The notes beneath the pieces were generated by a model. The model had not been told where the DNA came from, did not search any database, and worked only from the letters and a program-made list of their open reading frames with translations. From Plantactinospora sonchi (GTDB taxonomy: Bacteria; Actinomycetota; Actinomycetes; Mycobacteriales; Micromonosporaceae): DNA of 64,000 nucleotides. This document shows, piece by piece, positions 8,857 through 17,558 of this stretch. Position numbers and translations under genes: made by a program. The DNA is taken from assembly GCF_036422035.1 (NCBI RefSeq), contig NZ_JAZGQK010000007.1, positions 248,001-312,000 on the forward strand, written 5' to 3'. Numbering within the stretch: position 1 is the stretch's first letter; the number at the start of each line of letters is the position of its first letter.

Positions 8857-9693
8857 TCAGGCGCGGCGTGCGTCGACCAGTCGCCCGGCGGCGATCAGGA
8901 CCGTCGCCCAGACCACGTTGCCGACCAGCATCGCGACGGTGAAGGCGTCGCCGTGGTCGCCGAGGGCGGTGCGGACCACGGCGGGGGTGACCGGGGCCGG
9001 CGGCAGGAGCGCGAGCCCGGCGAGCAGCGCGACGGGCTCGTAGTCCGCGGTCGCGACCCAACCGCCGACGATCATGGTGAACCCGCCGTACGTGACCGTG
9101 GCGACGACCGCGAGCAGGGTGTTGGCGACCGTCGACGCGCGCAGCATCGGGGCGACCAGCGTGCCGAGGCCGACTCCGGCGATCGCCGCCAGCGGGTACC
9201 CGGCCAGTCCGGCGGCCAGGACACGCTGGAATCCGTCCTCGGCGAGCAGGTCGGTGGGGAATGTCGCCGAGGCGTTCTCGGACCACCAGTCGAGCCGTCG
9301 GCGGGTGTCGGCGGAGACCTGCCAGGCGACCGCGAGGTTGACGGCCGCGAGCAGCATCCCGGCGGGTACGGCCGCGACCAACGCCCGGGAGATCCCGCGC
9401 AGGCGGGACGCGAGGAACACGCCGAGGAACAACGCGACGAACTGGTTCCAGAAGAAGCCGGACGTGAGGGCCATGAACAGGTCGACTCTGAGGTTCTGGT
9501 ACTGCTCCTCCCCGGTCTGCGGGTCGAAGTAGACCCAGAGTTGGTAGAAGTCGGCGTTGTGCGGCCCCAGTGCCGCCGCGACGACCGCGACCAGGACGAT
9601 CGCGACGAGCACCGCCAGCCACGACCCTGACACCCGCCACCGGTGGGGCGCCCGACGGAGTTCCGTCGCGCCACCGCTCGTCCGCTCGGACAC
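8857..9693 (-). CDS. multi-pass membrane protein, ABC-2 permease-like topology
   Basis: About 278 residues from a GTG at 9693, chosen because AGGGGG lies 5-7 bases upstream; a GTG at 9699 is also possible. Around six hydrophobic helices are visible: SWLAVLVAIVLVAVVAAAL, then GFFWNQFVALFLGVFLA, ALVAAVPAGMLLAAVNLAVA, AGYPLAAIAGVGLGTLVAP, ANTLLAVVATVTYGGFTMIV, AVALLAGLALLPPA-like and a C-terminal helix. A loop of about 35 residues between the first two (NADFYQLWVYFDPQTGEEQYQ) is extracytoplasmic or cytoplasmic and charged. No ATPase gene is adjacent. Topology recalls ABC-2 permease subunits but no family motif is seen, so function is open. Confidence 0.6.
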   Translation of the reverse strand: MSERTSGGATELRRAPHRWRVSGSWLAVLVAIVLVAVVAAALGPHNADFYQLWVYFDPQTGEEQYQNLRVDLFMALTSGFFWNQFVALFLGVFLASRLRGISRALVAAVPAGMLLAAVNLAVAWQVSADTRRRLDWWSENASATFPTDLLAEDGFQRVLAAGLAGYPLAAIAGVGLGTLVAPMLRASTVANTLLAVVATVTYGGFTMIVGGWVATADYEPVALLAGLALLPPAPVTPAVVRTALGDHGDAFTVAMLVGNVVWATVLIAAGRLVDARRA

Positions 9694-9949
9694 GCTCACC
9701 CCCTGACGGGTCGGGATCGTCGGGCACCGCCGCATCCGTGTGGTGCGCGGCCGGGATCGCCTCTTCCAGGGCAGCATACGGAAGCGTCCATATCGACCCG
9801 CGCCATTGAGGCACAAGATTCACTCAAGGTTGTCATCGGGGCGGCGACTTCCGGCCCGGTAGGTGGTTCAGTGTGAGCCACACCCGCCGCGGTCGCGGCG
9901 GCGACGCGGTCCCGACCGTGGCCGCGACTGTCCACATAGGAGTGCAACT

Positions 9950-10450
9950 GTGCCTGCCACCTGGAAGTCTGTCCGTCCCAGCAAGAAGACCAGCGCCGTG
10001 CTCGCCACCCCGCTGCTGACCCTGGCCGCGGTGGCCGCCACCGCCACTCCGGCCGCCGCCGCGCCGACGACCCGCTGTTCGGCGTACCAGTACCAGTCGG
10101 CGCCGGTGGTCACCAACGTCGCGATGAAAACGTGTGTGGTGAAGAACGGCAACTCGCGCTACGCGTACGTACTCGTCGAGCAGGCCAGCGCGTACAGCGG
10201 ATCCACCTGGGATCTGTTCAAGGTGCACGCGCGGCTGGAAAAGAGCGACGCCAACAAGGCTACCAAGTGGTGCGACTTCACCGACACGATGAACCGTCAC
10301 CAGAACCCCCGGGTCACCTGCCAGACCGCGACCGTCACGTCTTCCTCGACCGGCGGCTGGACCAGCGACGCGGTGGTCGTCTTCAACTTCAACCTGGACG
10401 GCAAGGGCGACAAGTCCCGGGCCCTCACCGGCTCGCCCAGCGTGAGCTGA
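9950..10450 (+). CDS. small secreted protein of unknown function
   Basis: About 166 residues from the GTG at 9950, which has AGGAG at 9938-9942. Signal peptide: basic start (KSVRPSKKTS) then VLATPLLTLAAVAATATPAAAA with cleavage near residue 37. The mature part (about 130 residues) is polar with three Cys (RCSAYQ, KTCVVK, WCDFTD and VTCQTA regions), Tyr-rich near the start and probably beta-sheet. Strong RBS and a clean leader favour a real, exported protein. I do not recognise the family. Confidence 0.65.
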   Translation: MPATWKSVRPSKKTSAVLATPLLTLAAVAATATPAAAAPTTRCSAYQYQSAPVVTNVAMKTCVVKNGNSRYAYVLVEQASAYSGSTWDLFKVHARLEKSDANKATKWCDFTDTMNRHQNPRVTCQTATVTSSSTGGWTSDAVVVFNFNLDGKGDKSRALTGSPSVS

Positions 10451-10594
10451 CCGGCTCGTGCCGGTGGGACCCGGCCAGGATCGCGGCCGGTCCCACCGTC
10501 GCATTACCGAACCGAGACATCGGGCCGGCCCGGGGGCTGGCCACGGCACCCGACACTGGAATACACACCGCCTTTTCCCGAAGGGGGTCCGCCG

Positions 10595-11545
10595 ATGTGG
10601 CATCTCTCGATTCCGATGTTCGTCTGGGCGTACCTGGGGGTGGCCGGGGCGGTCTTCGCCGCCGGACTGGCCCACCGCCGCCGGACGGTCAGCCGACCCG
10701 TGCGGCTCACCGCCGACGACCTCCGACCCGAGCAGGTCGGCTATCTCAACATCGGCGAGCAGCTCGCCATCTACACCTCCCTGACCGGGTTGCGGGCGGC
10801 CGGCGTGGTCCGGCTGGGCGACGACCGGCGCACCTTGGTGGCGGCCCGTCCACTCCCGTACGACGCGACCCGGCTCGACGCGGCGGTGTACGAGGCGGCC
10901 GCGAACGGGACCGCGCTGCAGTCCCTGCCGGTGCACTTCCGGGTACGTGCGGCGGCCGGCGAGATCCGCGACGAACTCGAAGCCGCCGGACTGCTGCTCG
11001 ACCGGAGCACACGACGCTCCGCCGGACGGGGTGCCCTGGCGATGTTGGCCGTCCTGGCGGTCGGTGTCAGCCGGCTCGCGATCGGCATCGGCAACAGCCA
11101 GCCGGTCGGCTATCTCTTCCTCGCGCTGCTGCTGGTCGGGGCCGGGCACCTCTTCCTCATCGCCCGGATCCCCTCGACGAACGCCGCGGTCGGGCTGATG
11201 CTGCACGAGCTGCGTGAGCGTTACCGGCACCTGCGCCCTGACCAGCAGCCGGCGTTGGAGACCTACGGGCCGTCCGCGGCGGCGATGGGGGTGGCGCTCT
11301 ACGGCGCCAGCCTGCTCCAGCACCTCGACCCGGACATGGCGGCCGAGGCGTACACCCGCCGTCAGGCGCTCAGTCCCGAATCCACCGGCAGCAGCGGAGT
11401 CTGGGGCGGCGGGGCCGCCGGCAGCAGCGGCTCGGACTCCGGCAGCGGCTGGGGCGGCTGCGGCGGAGGCGGCAGCGACGGCGGTGGCGGGGGAAGCAGC
11501 TGCGGTGGCGGCGGTGGTTGTGGTGGGGGCGGCGGGGGAAGCTGA
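10595..11545 (+). CDS. TIGR04222-like membrane protein with Gly/Cys-rich tail
   Basis: 316 residues. An N-terminal transmembrane helix (MFVWAYLGVAGAVFAAGLA), a soluble domain (about 30-145) with LTADDLRPEQVGYLNIGEQLAIYTSL, two more helices at about 150-190 (GALAMLAVLAVGVSRLAIG and YLFLALLLVGAGHLFLIA), a conserved soluble helix region, and from residue 267 a low-complexity tail of Gly and Ser with Cys repeated as CGGGG. This layout is that of the actinobacterial TIGR04222-domain membrane proteins, whose function is not known to me. AGGGGG lies before the ATG. The tail may be a metal-binding or modification site but nothing in the sequence proves it. Confidence 0.75.
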   Translation: MWHLSIPMFVWAYLGVAGAVFAAGLAHRRRTVSRPVRLTADDLRPEQVGYLNIGEQLAIYTSLTGLRAAGVVRLGDDRRTLVAARPLPYDATRLDAAVYEAAANGTALQSLPVHFRVRAAAGEIRDELEAAGLLLDRSTRRSAGRGALAMLAVLAVGVSRLAIGIGNSQPVGYLFLALLLVGAGHLFLIARIPSTNAAVGLMLHELRERYRHLRPDQQPALETYGPSAAAMGVALYGASLLQHLDPDMAAEAYTRRQALSPESTGSSGVWGGGAAGSSGSDSGSGWGGCGGGGSDGGGGGSSCGGGGGCGGGGGGS

Positions 11546-11583
11546 CCCCTTCTCCCGGCGTGATCGGACTAGACTGCGCCACC

Positions 11584-12003
11584 ATGCAACCTGCGAGAGT
11601 GCATCCGGGCTTCATCGTGCTGATGCTGCTGGCGTTCCTCGGCCCGCCGATCGGGTTCGTCATGACCATGGCCGCGGCCGACGGTTGCGACATTCTCGGG
11701 CCGGAGTCCAACGCGGTCGCCATGGTCGAGTGCGAGCGCGAGGGACACGCGCTGGAGACCGGGGGCCTGGTACTGGCGCTCGGCGGCCTGACCACGATGG
11801 TCGCGGCGGTGGGATTCCAGGTGGTCCGGGCCGGGGTGCGGATCGACGGCCGGCCGCCGTGGCCGCCGGCCGGACCGGGTGCGGGTGTGCCGGGCCCGGG
11901 CGTGCCGGCACAGCTCCCGCCGCCCGGGCCCGGCGGATACGCCCCCGGATACCCACCACCCGCGCATCCCACCTCAGGGGCGGGACAACCGCCGTACGCG
12001 TGA
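11584..12003 (+). CDS. small two-helix membrane protein with Pro/Gly-rich C-terminus
   Basis: 139 residues from the ATG at 11584; the frame is open upstream but that part is low-complexity readthrough of the Gly-rich gene region. Helix 1 at about 8-32 (FIVLMLLAFLGPPIGFVMTMA), a 30-residue loop with two Cys (GCDILG and VECERE), helix 2 at about 60-80 (GLVLALGGLTTMVAAVGFQVV), then a cytoplasmic tail rich in Pro, Gly and Tyr. No family is recognised. It follows the TIGR04222-like gene by 38 bases and may be co-transcribed with it. Confidence 0.6.
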   Translation: MQPARVHPGFIVLMLLAFLGPPIGFVMTMAAADGCDILGPESNAVAMVECEREGHALETGGLVLALGGLTTMVAAVGFQVVRAGVRIDGRPPWPPAGPGAGVPGPGVPAQLPPPGPGGYAPGYPPPAHPTSGAGQPPYA

Positions 12004-12182
12004 CCGCCGCGGAGCCGGCCGGGCATCCGAGAGCTCCGGTGGTCGTCTCCCGACCGGTCCAGGCGGCCGGGAACGGTCGGGACGGGTCCGCCGGCAGGCC
12101 CGTGAACGGCGGCCTTCGCGAGGCACGGCCCGGCTCCCGTTAGCATTGCCGGGTCCCGAGGCGGCTGCGGAAACGAGGCGAC

Positions 12183-12896
12183 ATGCGGTGGCTCCAGCGT
12201 CTGCTGGGTAAGAAGCAGGTCGAGTTTGATTCGGCACGGCAGGAGGCGTTGCTCCAGGACGCCCGGCACCGGTTCGGCGCGCGTGCCCAGATCCGGTTCC
12301 CCGATCAGGTCGACGCGGTCACCCGGTTGCTCGACGGAGACGACGGCCTGCTCGTGGCGGCCAGGATCGTGCGCGAGTTCACCGACGACGCGCACGCGGA
12401 TCTGCTCGGCCAGGCCGCCGAGCTGTACCGGCGTACCGGTTACCGGCTGCTGGTCGACCGACGGAACTACCGGCCGCTGTGGCGGGAGGCCGGCTCACAG
12501 CTGCGCTGGTCGCTGTTCGGGCTGCGGTGCGGCTTCCACCCGTACGCGCAGGTGGCGGGGGCGGTCGCGGTGCTCGGCGAACGGGCGGACCGGCTCGTAC
12601 GGGTGACCGACCCGTTCCCGCCGCTGGCCCAGGTGTTCGAGGTGCTCGACCTCAACGCCAACGGCTGGGACCACTCCCGGGTACGGGTGGACACCGACGC
12701 CGCCGCCCTGGCCAACCGTCTGATCGCGACCGCCCGGGACATCCGGGCGGCGATGGACGACCCGCCGCCGATCCCACCCTCCGCGCGGGAGATGATGCGC
12801 CGCAACAACAGCGTCCACGTCTACGATCCACACCTCGACCGGGTGGTCGGCACGATCAACCTGGGCGGCGAGCTGCGACCGGCGCTGCTGACCTGA
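12183..12896 (+). CDS. hypothetical soluble protein
   Basis: 237 residues, start ATG at 12183 preceded by ACGAGGCGAC. Predominantly alpha-helical with several Arg-rich and Leu-rich segments, no signal peptide, no transmembrane helix and one Cys. The middle has FGLRCGFHPYAQVAGAVAVLG. The gene ends 20 bases before the YdcF-like gene and the two are probably co-transcribed. I do not recognise the family. Confidence 0.65.
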   Translation: MRWLQRLLGKKQVEFDSARQEALLQDARHRFGARAQIRFPDQVDAVTRLLDGDDGLLVAARIVREFTDDAHADLLGQAAELYRRTGYRLLVDRRNYRPLWREAGSQLRWSLFGLRCGFHPYAQVAGAVAVLGERADRLVRVTDPFPPLAQVFEVLDLNANGWDHSRVRVDTDAAALANRLIATARDIRAAMDDPPPIPPSAREMMRRNNSVHVYDPHLDRVVGTINLGGELRPALLT

Positions 12897-12916
12897 GCGA
12901 CGGCGGGAGAGTGCCG

Positions 12917-13621
12917 ATGGGCGGGGTGCCTCCCCGGGTGGTGCGGGCGGAAGAGCTGTCCGGCTTCACGACCGCCCGGTTGATGGACGTGACGACGGCG
13001 GTGATGGCGATCCTGGCGCTGCCGCGCCCGGTCGGTCAGGTCGACGCGGTGGTGGTGCCGACCGGGCAGGGCGAGCAGTGGCGGATCAGCCATGCCATCC
13101 GGCGCTGGGAGGCGGACCGGGACATCCGGTGCCTGCTGGTGGCGAACGGGAACCCGGCGGAGCGGACCTATCACGAAGTCACCATGCCCTACCTGCGGCG
13201 TCTCGGCCTGCGCCGGCTCGACGGGGTGCACCTCCAGGCCGAAGCCGCGCCGAACACCGGCCTGCAGGCCGCCTGGGTCGCCGACCGGGTCGAGGCCCTC
13301 GGCGTCACCAGTCTGGCGATCTCCGTCTCGGCGTACCACCTGCCGCGGGTGTTCCTCACTCTCCTCCGGGCGCTCAGTCAGCGCGGTGTACGGGTACCCC
13401 TCGTCCCGGACCCGGTGCCGGTCTCGTCCGGCGCGGCCGTTCCGGAGACCGGGGCGACCGGCTACGACCTGCTGCCCGGCGAGGTGGAACGCATCCTCCG
13501 GTACGCCGACGAGGGCTGGCTGGCCACGCCCGAGGAACTGCGGCGGTACCTGCGGTGGTGGTGGGACGAGCACGGCGGCCCGCTCGGCGGATCGGCGACC
13601 CTCGGCGGGGCTCCGCGCTAG
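12917..13621 (+). CDS. YdcF/ElyC-like (DUF218-type) protein
   Basis: About 234 residues from the ATG at 12917, which has GGGAG 7 bases upstream; a GTG at 12911 is too close to that motif. The core looks like the DUF218 Rossmann-like fold: VDAVVVPTGQGEQWRISHAIRRW (glycine-rich loop), DIRCLLVANGNPAERTYHEV, and GVTSLAISVSAYHLPRVFLTLL, where the last matches the conserved strand-SxYHxxR helix of the family. DUF218 members in other bacteria act near envelope polysaccharide metabolism, but this one has no membrane helix. Assignment is moderate. Confidence 0.6.
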   Translation: MGGVPPRVVRAEELSGFTTARLMDVTTAVMAILALPRPVGQVDAVVVPTGQGEQWRISHAIRRWEADRDIRCLLVANGNPAERTYHEVTMPYLRRLGLRRLDGVHLQAEAAPNTGLQAAWVADRVEALGVTSLAISVSAYHLPRVFLTLLRALSQRGVRVPLVPDPVPVSSGAAVPETGATGYDLLPGEVERILRYADEGWLATPEELRRYLRWWWDEHGGPLGGSATLGGAPR

Positions 13622-13802
13622 CGGACCGGGAACCGGATCCTTCACCCGGTCGGGCACGACTCCACGAATCGCCTGTGGGCCGCCCCGGACGTCACTAGCG
13701 TCCGGTCGTGAACAGCCCGAGTGGTCGTGCCCAGCGGCGACGCGGCGCTGCCGAACTCCTTCCGCTGCCGTGACACCCCGCCTTGAAGGTCCAGGAGCCG
13801 CC

Positions 13803-14792
13803 ATGTCCAACCACTTCAGCGCCGACAACCTGGGGTTTCCCGGCGACGATCGCCGCCTCGAACTCACCGACCTGTACGCCTTCGCCTCGATGGAGGACCC
13901 CGGCCGGACGATACTGATCATCGACGCGAATCCGACGGTGGCCCCGCCCCCGGTGCCACCGGCCACCACCGGCCCGGAGTTCTGTCCCGGTGCGGTCTTC
14001 CGGATCAACATCGACACCGACGGGGACGCGCACGCCGACATCGCGTTCACCTTCACGTTCTCCGACTACGTCGACGGCCGCCAGACGGGAACCGCGTGGT
14101 ACGCCACCGGCGCCGACGCCCGCCAGCCGGAGCCCGCCGGTCAGGTGCTCGCCGAGTCCTTCCCGGTCAGCTTCGACGGCACGGTCCAGCCGGTGCTCAT
14201 CGACGATCCGGCGCCGATCCGGCTGTTCGCCGGGCTGCGCAGCGACCCGTTCTTCGCCGACGTCGAGGGCGCCCTGCACGGCATGAAATGGACGGGACAC
14301 GACGACTTCGCCGGCAACAACGTCGATTCCATCGTGCTGGACGTACCCGCCGAGTTGCTCGGCGGCCCGGAGATCGGGATATGGGCCTCGATCAGCCGGC
14401 GACGCGACGGCGTGCTGGAGCAGATGGACCGCGGTGGAAACCCGACCATCAACCCGTTCATCAACCCGGACGGCGAGAAGAACCGGTACAACTCCCGGCA
14501 GCCCGCCGACGACGTGGAGAACTACCTGGGCCCGTGGTCTCAGCTGTTGGAGCAGGGCGGCTACTCGCCGGAGGAGGCCAAGCGGACCGCCATGCAGTGC
14601 CTGCCCGACATCCTCCGCTACGACCGGACCAAGCCCGCCGCCTATCCCAACGGTCGCGCGCTCGTCGACGACGTCTTCAGCTACCGCTTCGCCTGGCTGA
14701 GCAACAACAAGCTGCCGCCGACCGGCCTTCGGCCGCACGACGACATGTTGACGTACTTCCCCTACCTCGGCCCACCCAACCCCATGCCGTGA
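13803..14792 (+). CDS. DUF4331-family protein
   Basis: 329 residues from ATG 13803 with AGGAG seven bases before it. It begins MSNHFSADNLGFPGDDRRLELTDLYAF: this HxxxD...D..D.Y.F opening is the signature of DUF4331 proteins. A calcium-type loop DTDGDAHADIAFTFTF follows (about 63-78), then NNVDSIVLDVPAEL, IWASISRRRDG and NPFINP blocks. No signal peptide is visible, so it is probably cytoplasmic, although many family members are exported. The role of the family is not established. Confidence 0.85.
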   Translation: MSNHFSADNLGFPGDDRRLELTDLYAFASMEDPGRTILIIDANPTVAPPPVPPATTGPEFCPGAVFRINIDTDGDAHADIAFTFTFSDYVDGRQTGTAWYATGADARQPEPAGQVLAESFPVSFDGTVQPVLIDDPAPIRLFAGLRSDPFFADVEGALHGMKWTGHDDFAGNNVDSIVLDVPAELLGGPEIGIWASISRRRDGVLEQMDRGGNPTINPFINPDGEKNRYNSRQPADDVENYLGPWSQLLEQGGYSPEEAKRTAMQCLPDILRYDRTKPAAYPNGRALVDDVFSYRFAWLSNNKLPPTGLRPHDDMLTYFPYLGPPNPMP

Positions 14793-14885
14793 CCGCCAGG
14801 TTCGGTTCCGCGGATGGTGCAGGGGCAGCGCTGCGCGGTGTGCCCCCACGGTCCGGTGGATCGGGTGGTGGGGAAGAGTCAGCCC

Positions 14886-15389
14886 ATGACCTCTCCACCA
14901 CCCGCCTACGCGGTACCCGGTGTCGAGTCCGCGGACGGCACCGACGACCCACGTAGGGTCTGGTACTGGGGCTCCCAACTCGCCAGCTGCGTACCGGTCG
15001 CCGCCGTCCTCGACCGTGTTCCGGCGGTCCTGACGACGGTCGAGGAGGCGTGGCCGGGACACACCCTGACCACCACCCGCGCCCAGCTCTGCGCCGTACT
15101 CGGGGTCGGCACCGGTGACGGCCTGCTCTGGGGACTGAGCTTCGCCGACGAGGTGGGGTTGCTCGTCCAGCCCTACCAGTCCCGCCAGGAGTCCGACCCC
15201 GACCTGGTCGTGGAGGCGCTCGCCGTACAGCCCGACGTCGACTTCGCCGACCAGGTCGACACGGCGTGCTTCGAGGTGCGCATGGCCCGGGTGCACCGTG
15301 CCGACGAGATGCTCGCCCGCTGGCTCGACACGATCATGACTGCCCACCGTGAGTTCGCCCGCCGCCGGAGCATCGACCTGCCGTACTGA
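14886..15389 (+). CDS. hypothetical protein
   Basis: About 167 residues from ATG 14886; upstream in-frame codons read as low-quality sequence. It has YWGSQLASCVPVAAVLDRVP and a region of alternating hydrophobic residues (DGLLWGLSFADEVGLLVQPYQ), ends HREFARRRSIDLPY, and lacks a signal or membrane helix. It follows the DUF4331 gene by 93 bases. No family is recognised. Confidence 0.5.
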   Translation: MTSPPPAYAVPGVESADGTDDPRRVWYWGSQLASCVPVAAVLDRVPAVLTTVEEAWPGHTLTTTRAQLCAVLGVGTGDGLLWGLSFADEVGLLVQPYQSRQESDPDLVVEALAVQPDVDFADQVDTACFEVRMARVHRADEMLARWLDTIMTAHREFARRRSIDLPY

Positions 15390-15532
15390 GGCCGGCGGCC
15401 GATCGCCGCCCGCGCAGGGGGGCCACGCCATCCTCCGGCCGATCGGCGGTCTGACGTCCGGCCCGCCCCGAACCACAGCGGCGCCGGACACTGGCGCGTC
15501 CCGGTAGGGTGGGGGACTGCGAAGGGGGACGG

Positions 15533-16159
15533 ATGACGGAACGGGCCATCGCCGACTTCTGGTTCGACCCCGCGTGTCCGTACACCTGGACCACCTCGCG
15601 CTGGTTGCTGGAGGTGGCGAAGGTCCGGCCGGTGGAACCGCGCTGGCACGTGATGAGCCTCTCCGTGCTCAACGAGGGTCGGGACGACGATCCGGAGGGT
15701 GACCCCGAGGGCTATCTCTGGGTGCCGGTTCGGATCTGTGCGGCGGTGGCCGACCGGTACGGACAGGAAACGCTCGGCCGGTTCTACACCGCACTCTGGA
15801 CGGTGGGCCGCGACGCCGGGCACGACTGGCTCGGCGACCTGCACACCGCCTTGACCCGGGCCGGCCTGCCGACCGAACTCGCCGACGTCGGCCAGACCAC
15901 CGAGTACGACGACGCGGTGCGCGCCTCGCACGCCGAGGCGATCGCCCTGGTCGGCGAGCACGTCGGCACCCCGATCATCGCCGCCACCGGCCCGGACGGG
16001 CGGCGGGTGGCGTTCTTCGGCCCGGTCATCTCCCGGATTCCGGTGGGGGAGGAGGCTGGCCGGCTCTGGGACGGCGTCCTGCTGGTGGCCGGGGTGTCCG
16101 GCTTCCACGAGCTGAAGGGCCCGCCGCACGCCCCACCGCAGCTCGACGTCCCGGCCTGA
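15533..16159 (+). CDS. DsbA-like, mycothiol-dependent reductase of the Rv2466c type
   Basis: 208 residues. It matches from memory the mycobacterial Rv2466c sequence along its length: ADFWFDPACPYTW, TSRWLLEVAKVRPVEPRWHVMSLSVLNE, a helical insert, then VGTPIIAATGPDGRRVAFFGPVISRIPVGEEAGRLWD and a C-terminal FHELKGPP. Rv2466c is a mycothiol-dependent thioredoxin-fold reductase whose active site is CPWC. Here the motif is C15-P-Y-T18, so the second Cys is replaced by Thr and only the nucleophilic Cys remains. It may therefore work by a monothiol mechanism with mycothiol or in another role. AAGGGGGA lies before the ATG at 15533. Confidence 0.8.
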   Translation: MTERAIADFWFDPACPYTWTTSRWLLEVAKVRPVEPRWHVMSLSVLNEGRDDDPEGDPEGYLWVPVRICAAVADRYGQETLGRFYTALWTVGRDAGHDWLGDLHTALTRAGLPTELADVGQTTEYDDAVRASHAEAIALVGEHVGTPIIAATGPDGRRVAFFGPVISRIPVGEEAGRLWDGVLLVAGVSGFHELKGPPHAPPQLDVPA

Positions 16160-16440
16160 CGTCCGGCCCGACGTCCCGGGCGGTGCGCCAACCCAGGCGC
16201 CGTCCCGACAACCACGACCCGTGGGACGTCTCCGCATTGTCGAGGATCGCTCCGCCCACAGGGGACACATTGTCGACCGGATATGTGGCAGCATGGCGCG
16301 GCGCCCACACCGGGCGCCCGGACGTCTGACGCCGCGCTGATCAGCCTGTGCCTCGCCGCTGGTGTCGCGCGCGCACCGCAGGTCTCGGCCAACGCGGGCT
16401 CGGCCGCGTCGACGTTCGGCGAACCAACGGGGGAACCACC

Positions 16441-17544
16441 TTGCGTACTCGAATCACCCGCGGACTGGCCGTGCTGGCCAGCGCGGCCACCCTCCTCGCG
16501 GTGGGCCTCGGCTCGCCCGCCTCGGCTGCGTCCGACGACCCACCAGTGCCATATCCCGTGCTGGGCTACCAGCTGTCGGTCGACGGGGCGAATCCCGCCG
16601 CCATCGAGCTGGAGTCAGAGGTGGAGCTGGAGGCGCTCCTCCAGAACGGATTCAACGTTCCGGCCCTGGTCCACTACCGGTTCTCGGTGCACTGCTACGA
16701 GGGCGCCGAGGTGCAGAGCCCCGACATGGTGGTGCTGGTGCCGCCGGCGCCGTACATCGGCGGCGGCGTCAAGGTGCCGGTGGAATACGACATCACCGTC
16801 CCGTGGGACTGCGTCGCACAGACCAACCCCCTCTGGGGCTACAACGGCTACTTCTACCTGGAGACGGGGCGGGCGGAGGACGACTACAACCAGGCGTCCA
16901 TCATCTTCTTCAGCATCAAACTGCCCGAGTTCACGGCGACGCCGTACCAGCTGCAGAAGAAGTACAAGCACGCCAAGGTCTTCGACATCACCGCGAACTA
17001 CAACCCGGCCATGGGTCTGGTCTTCGGACAGGCACTCAGGGACTTCGTCGCGGCACCCGGCACCCTCCGGGTCACCGGTACCTACCGCGGGGCGCCGTCG
17101 ATCCTGAGCTACAACCCGACCGACCGGAGGGTAGTCGTCCAGAGCATTGACGGCGCCTTCGTCACCGCCCTCAGAATGAGCCCGACCAAGCTGTGGCACG
17201 TGCAGAGAGACAGGGCTCTCGGCGGTTCCGGAAGCAACCGCTCCGCCGACGAGTCGGACGTCTCCGCCGGGTCTGCCGGCCCGACCGTGTACCTGGCGCT
17301 GCTCGAAGACTTCGTCGAGGGCAGGACAACCGCCGACCAGTTCGAGGTGGGCTTCCTCGATGCGTTCCGGACGGACGACGTCCAGCATCCGGCGGCGACG
17401 AGCGCCGTCCTCGACGCGTTGTTCTTCCCGGTCGACGTCTACTACGGAGATCCCGCGCTCCGGGCGGAGGGCGACATCGACGCGGATCAGCTCAAGACCG
17501 CCGCCACCGCGGCACTCGCCAGCCTGGGCGCGGCGGTGAACTGA
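16441..17544 (+). CDS. secreted protein with C-terminal colicin-immunity-like domain
   Basis: 367 residues from a TTG at 16441 with GGGGGAA just upstream; a typical signal peptide follows (RTRITRGLAVLASAATLLAVGLGSPASAAS, cleavage near 30). The mature N-terminal domain (about 31-270) is beta-rich and not recognised, with two Cys (HCYEG, WDCVAQ). A short Ser-rich linker leads to residues 281-365: VYLALLEDFVEGRTTADQFEVGFL, DAFR and AVLDALFFPVDVYYGDP. This resembles the actinobacterial version of the bacterial colicin D immunity domain (LLEDFLxGxIxAxxFExxFL...VDxYxxDPxLR). Such domains are normally cytoplasmic, so export is unexpected. The N-terminal domain could be the functional part. Confidence 0.65.
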   Translation: MRTRITRGLAVLASAATLLAVGLGSPASAASDDPPVPYPVLGYQLSVDGANPAAIELESEVELEALLQNGFNVPALVHYRFSVHCYEGAEVQSPDMVVLVPPAPYIGGGVKVPVEYDITVPWDCVAQTNPLWGYNGYFYLETGRAEDDYNQASIIFFSIKLPEFTATPYQLQKKYKHAKVFDITANYNPAMGLVFGQALRDFVAAPGTLRVTGTYRGAPSILSYNPTDRRVVVQSIDGAFVTALRMSPTKLWHVQRDRALGGSGSNRSADESDVSAGSAGPTVYLALLEDFVEGRTTADQFEVGFLDAFRTDDVQHPAATSAVLDALFFPVDVYYGDPALRAEGDIDADQLKTAATAALASLGAAVN

Positions 17545-17558
17545 CCGGAACCTTTCGG

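Noticed and set aside
5111..9043. A 1310-codon open frame on the plus strand opposite the GH87-like gene
   Set aside because: It is a GC-driven antisense frame rich in Arg, Val, Gly and Asp with no domain; the minus-strand gene has a signal peptide and seven recognisable modules.
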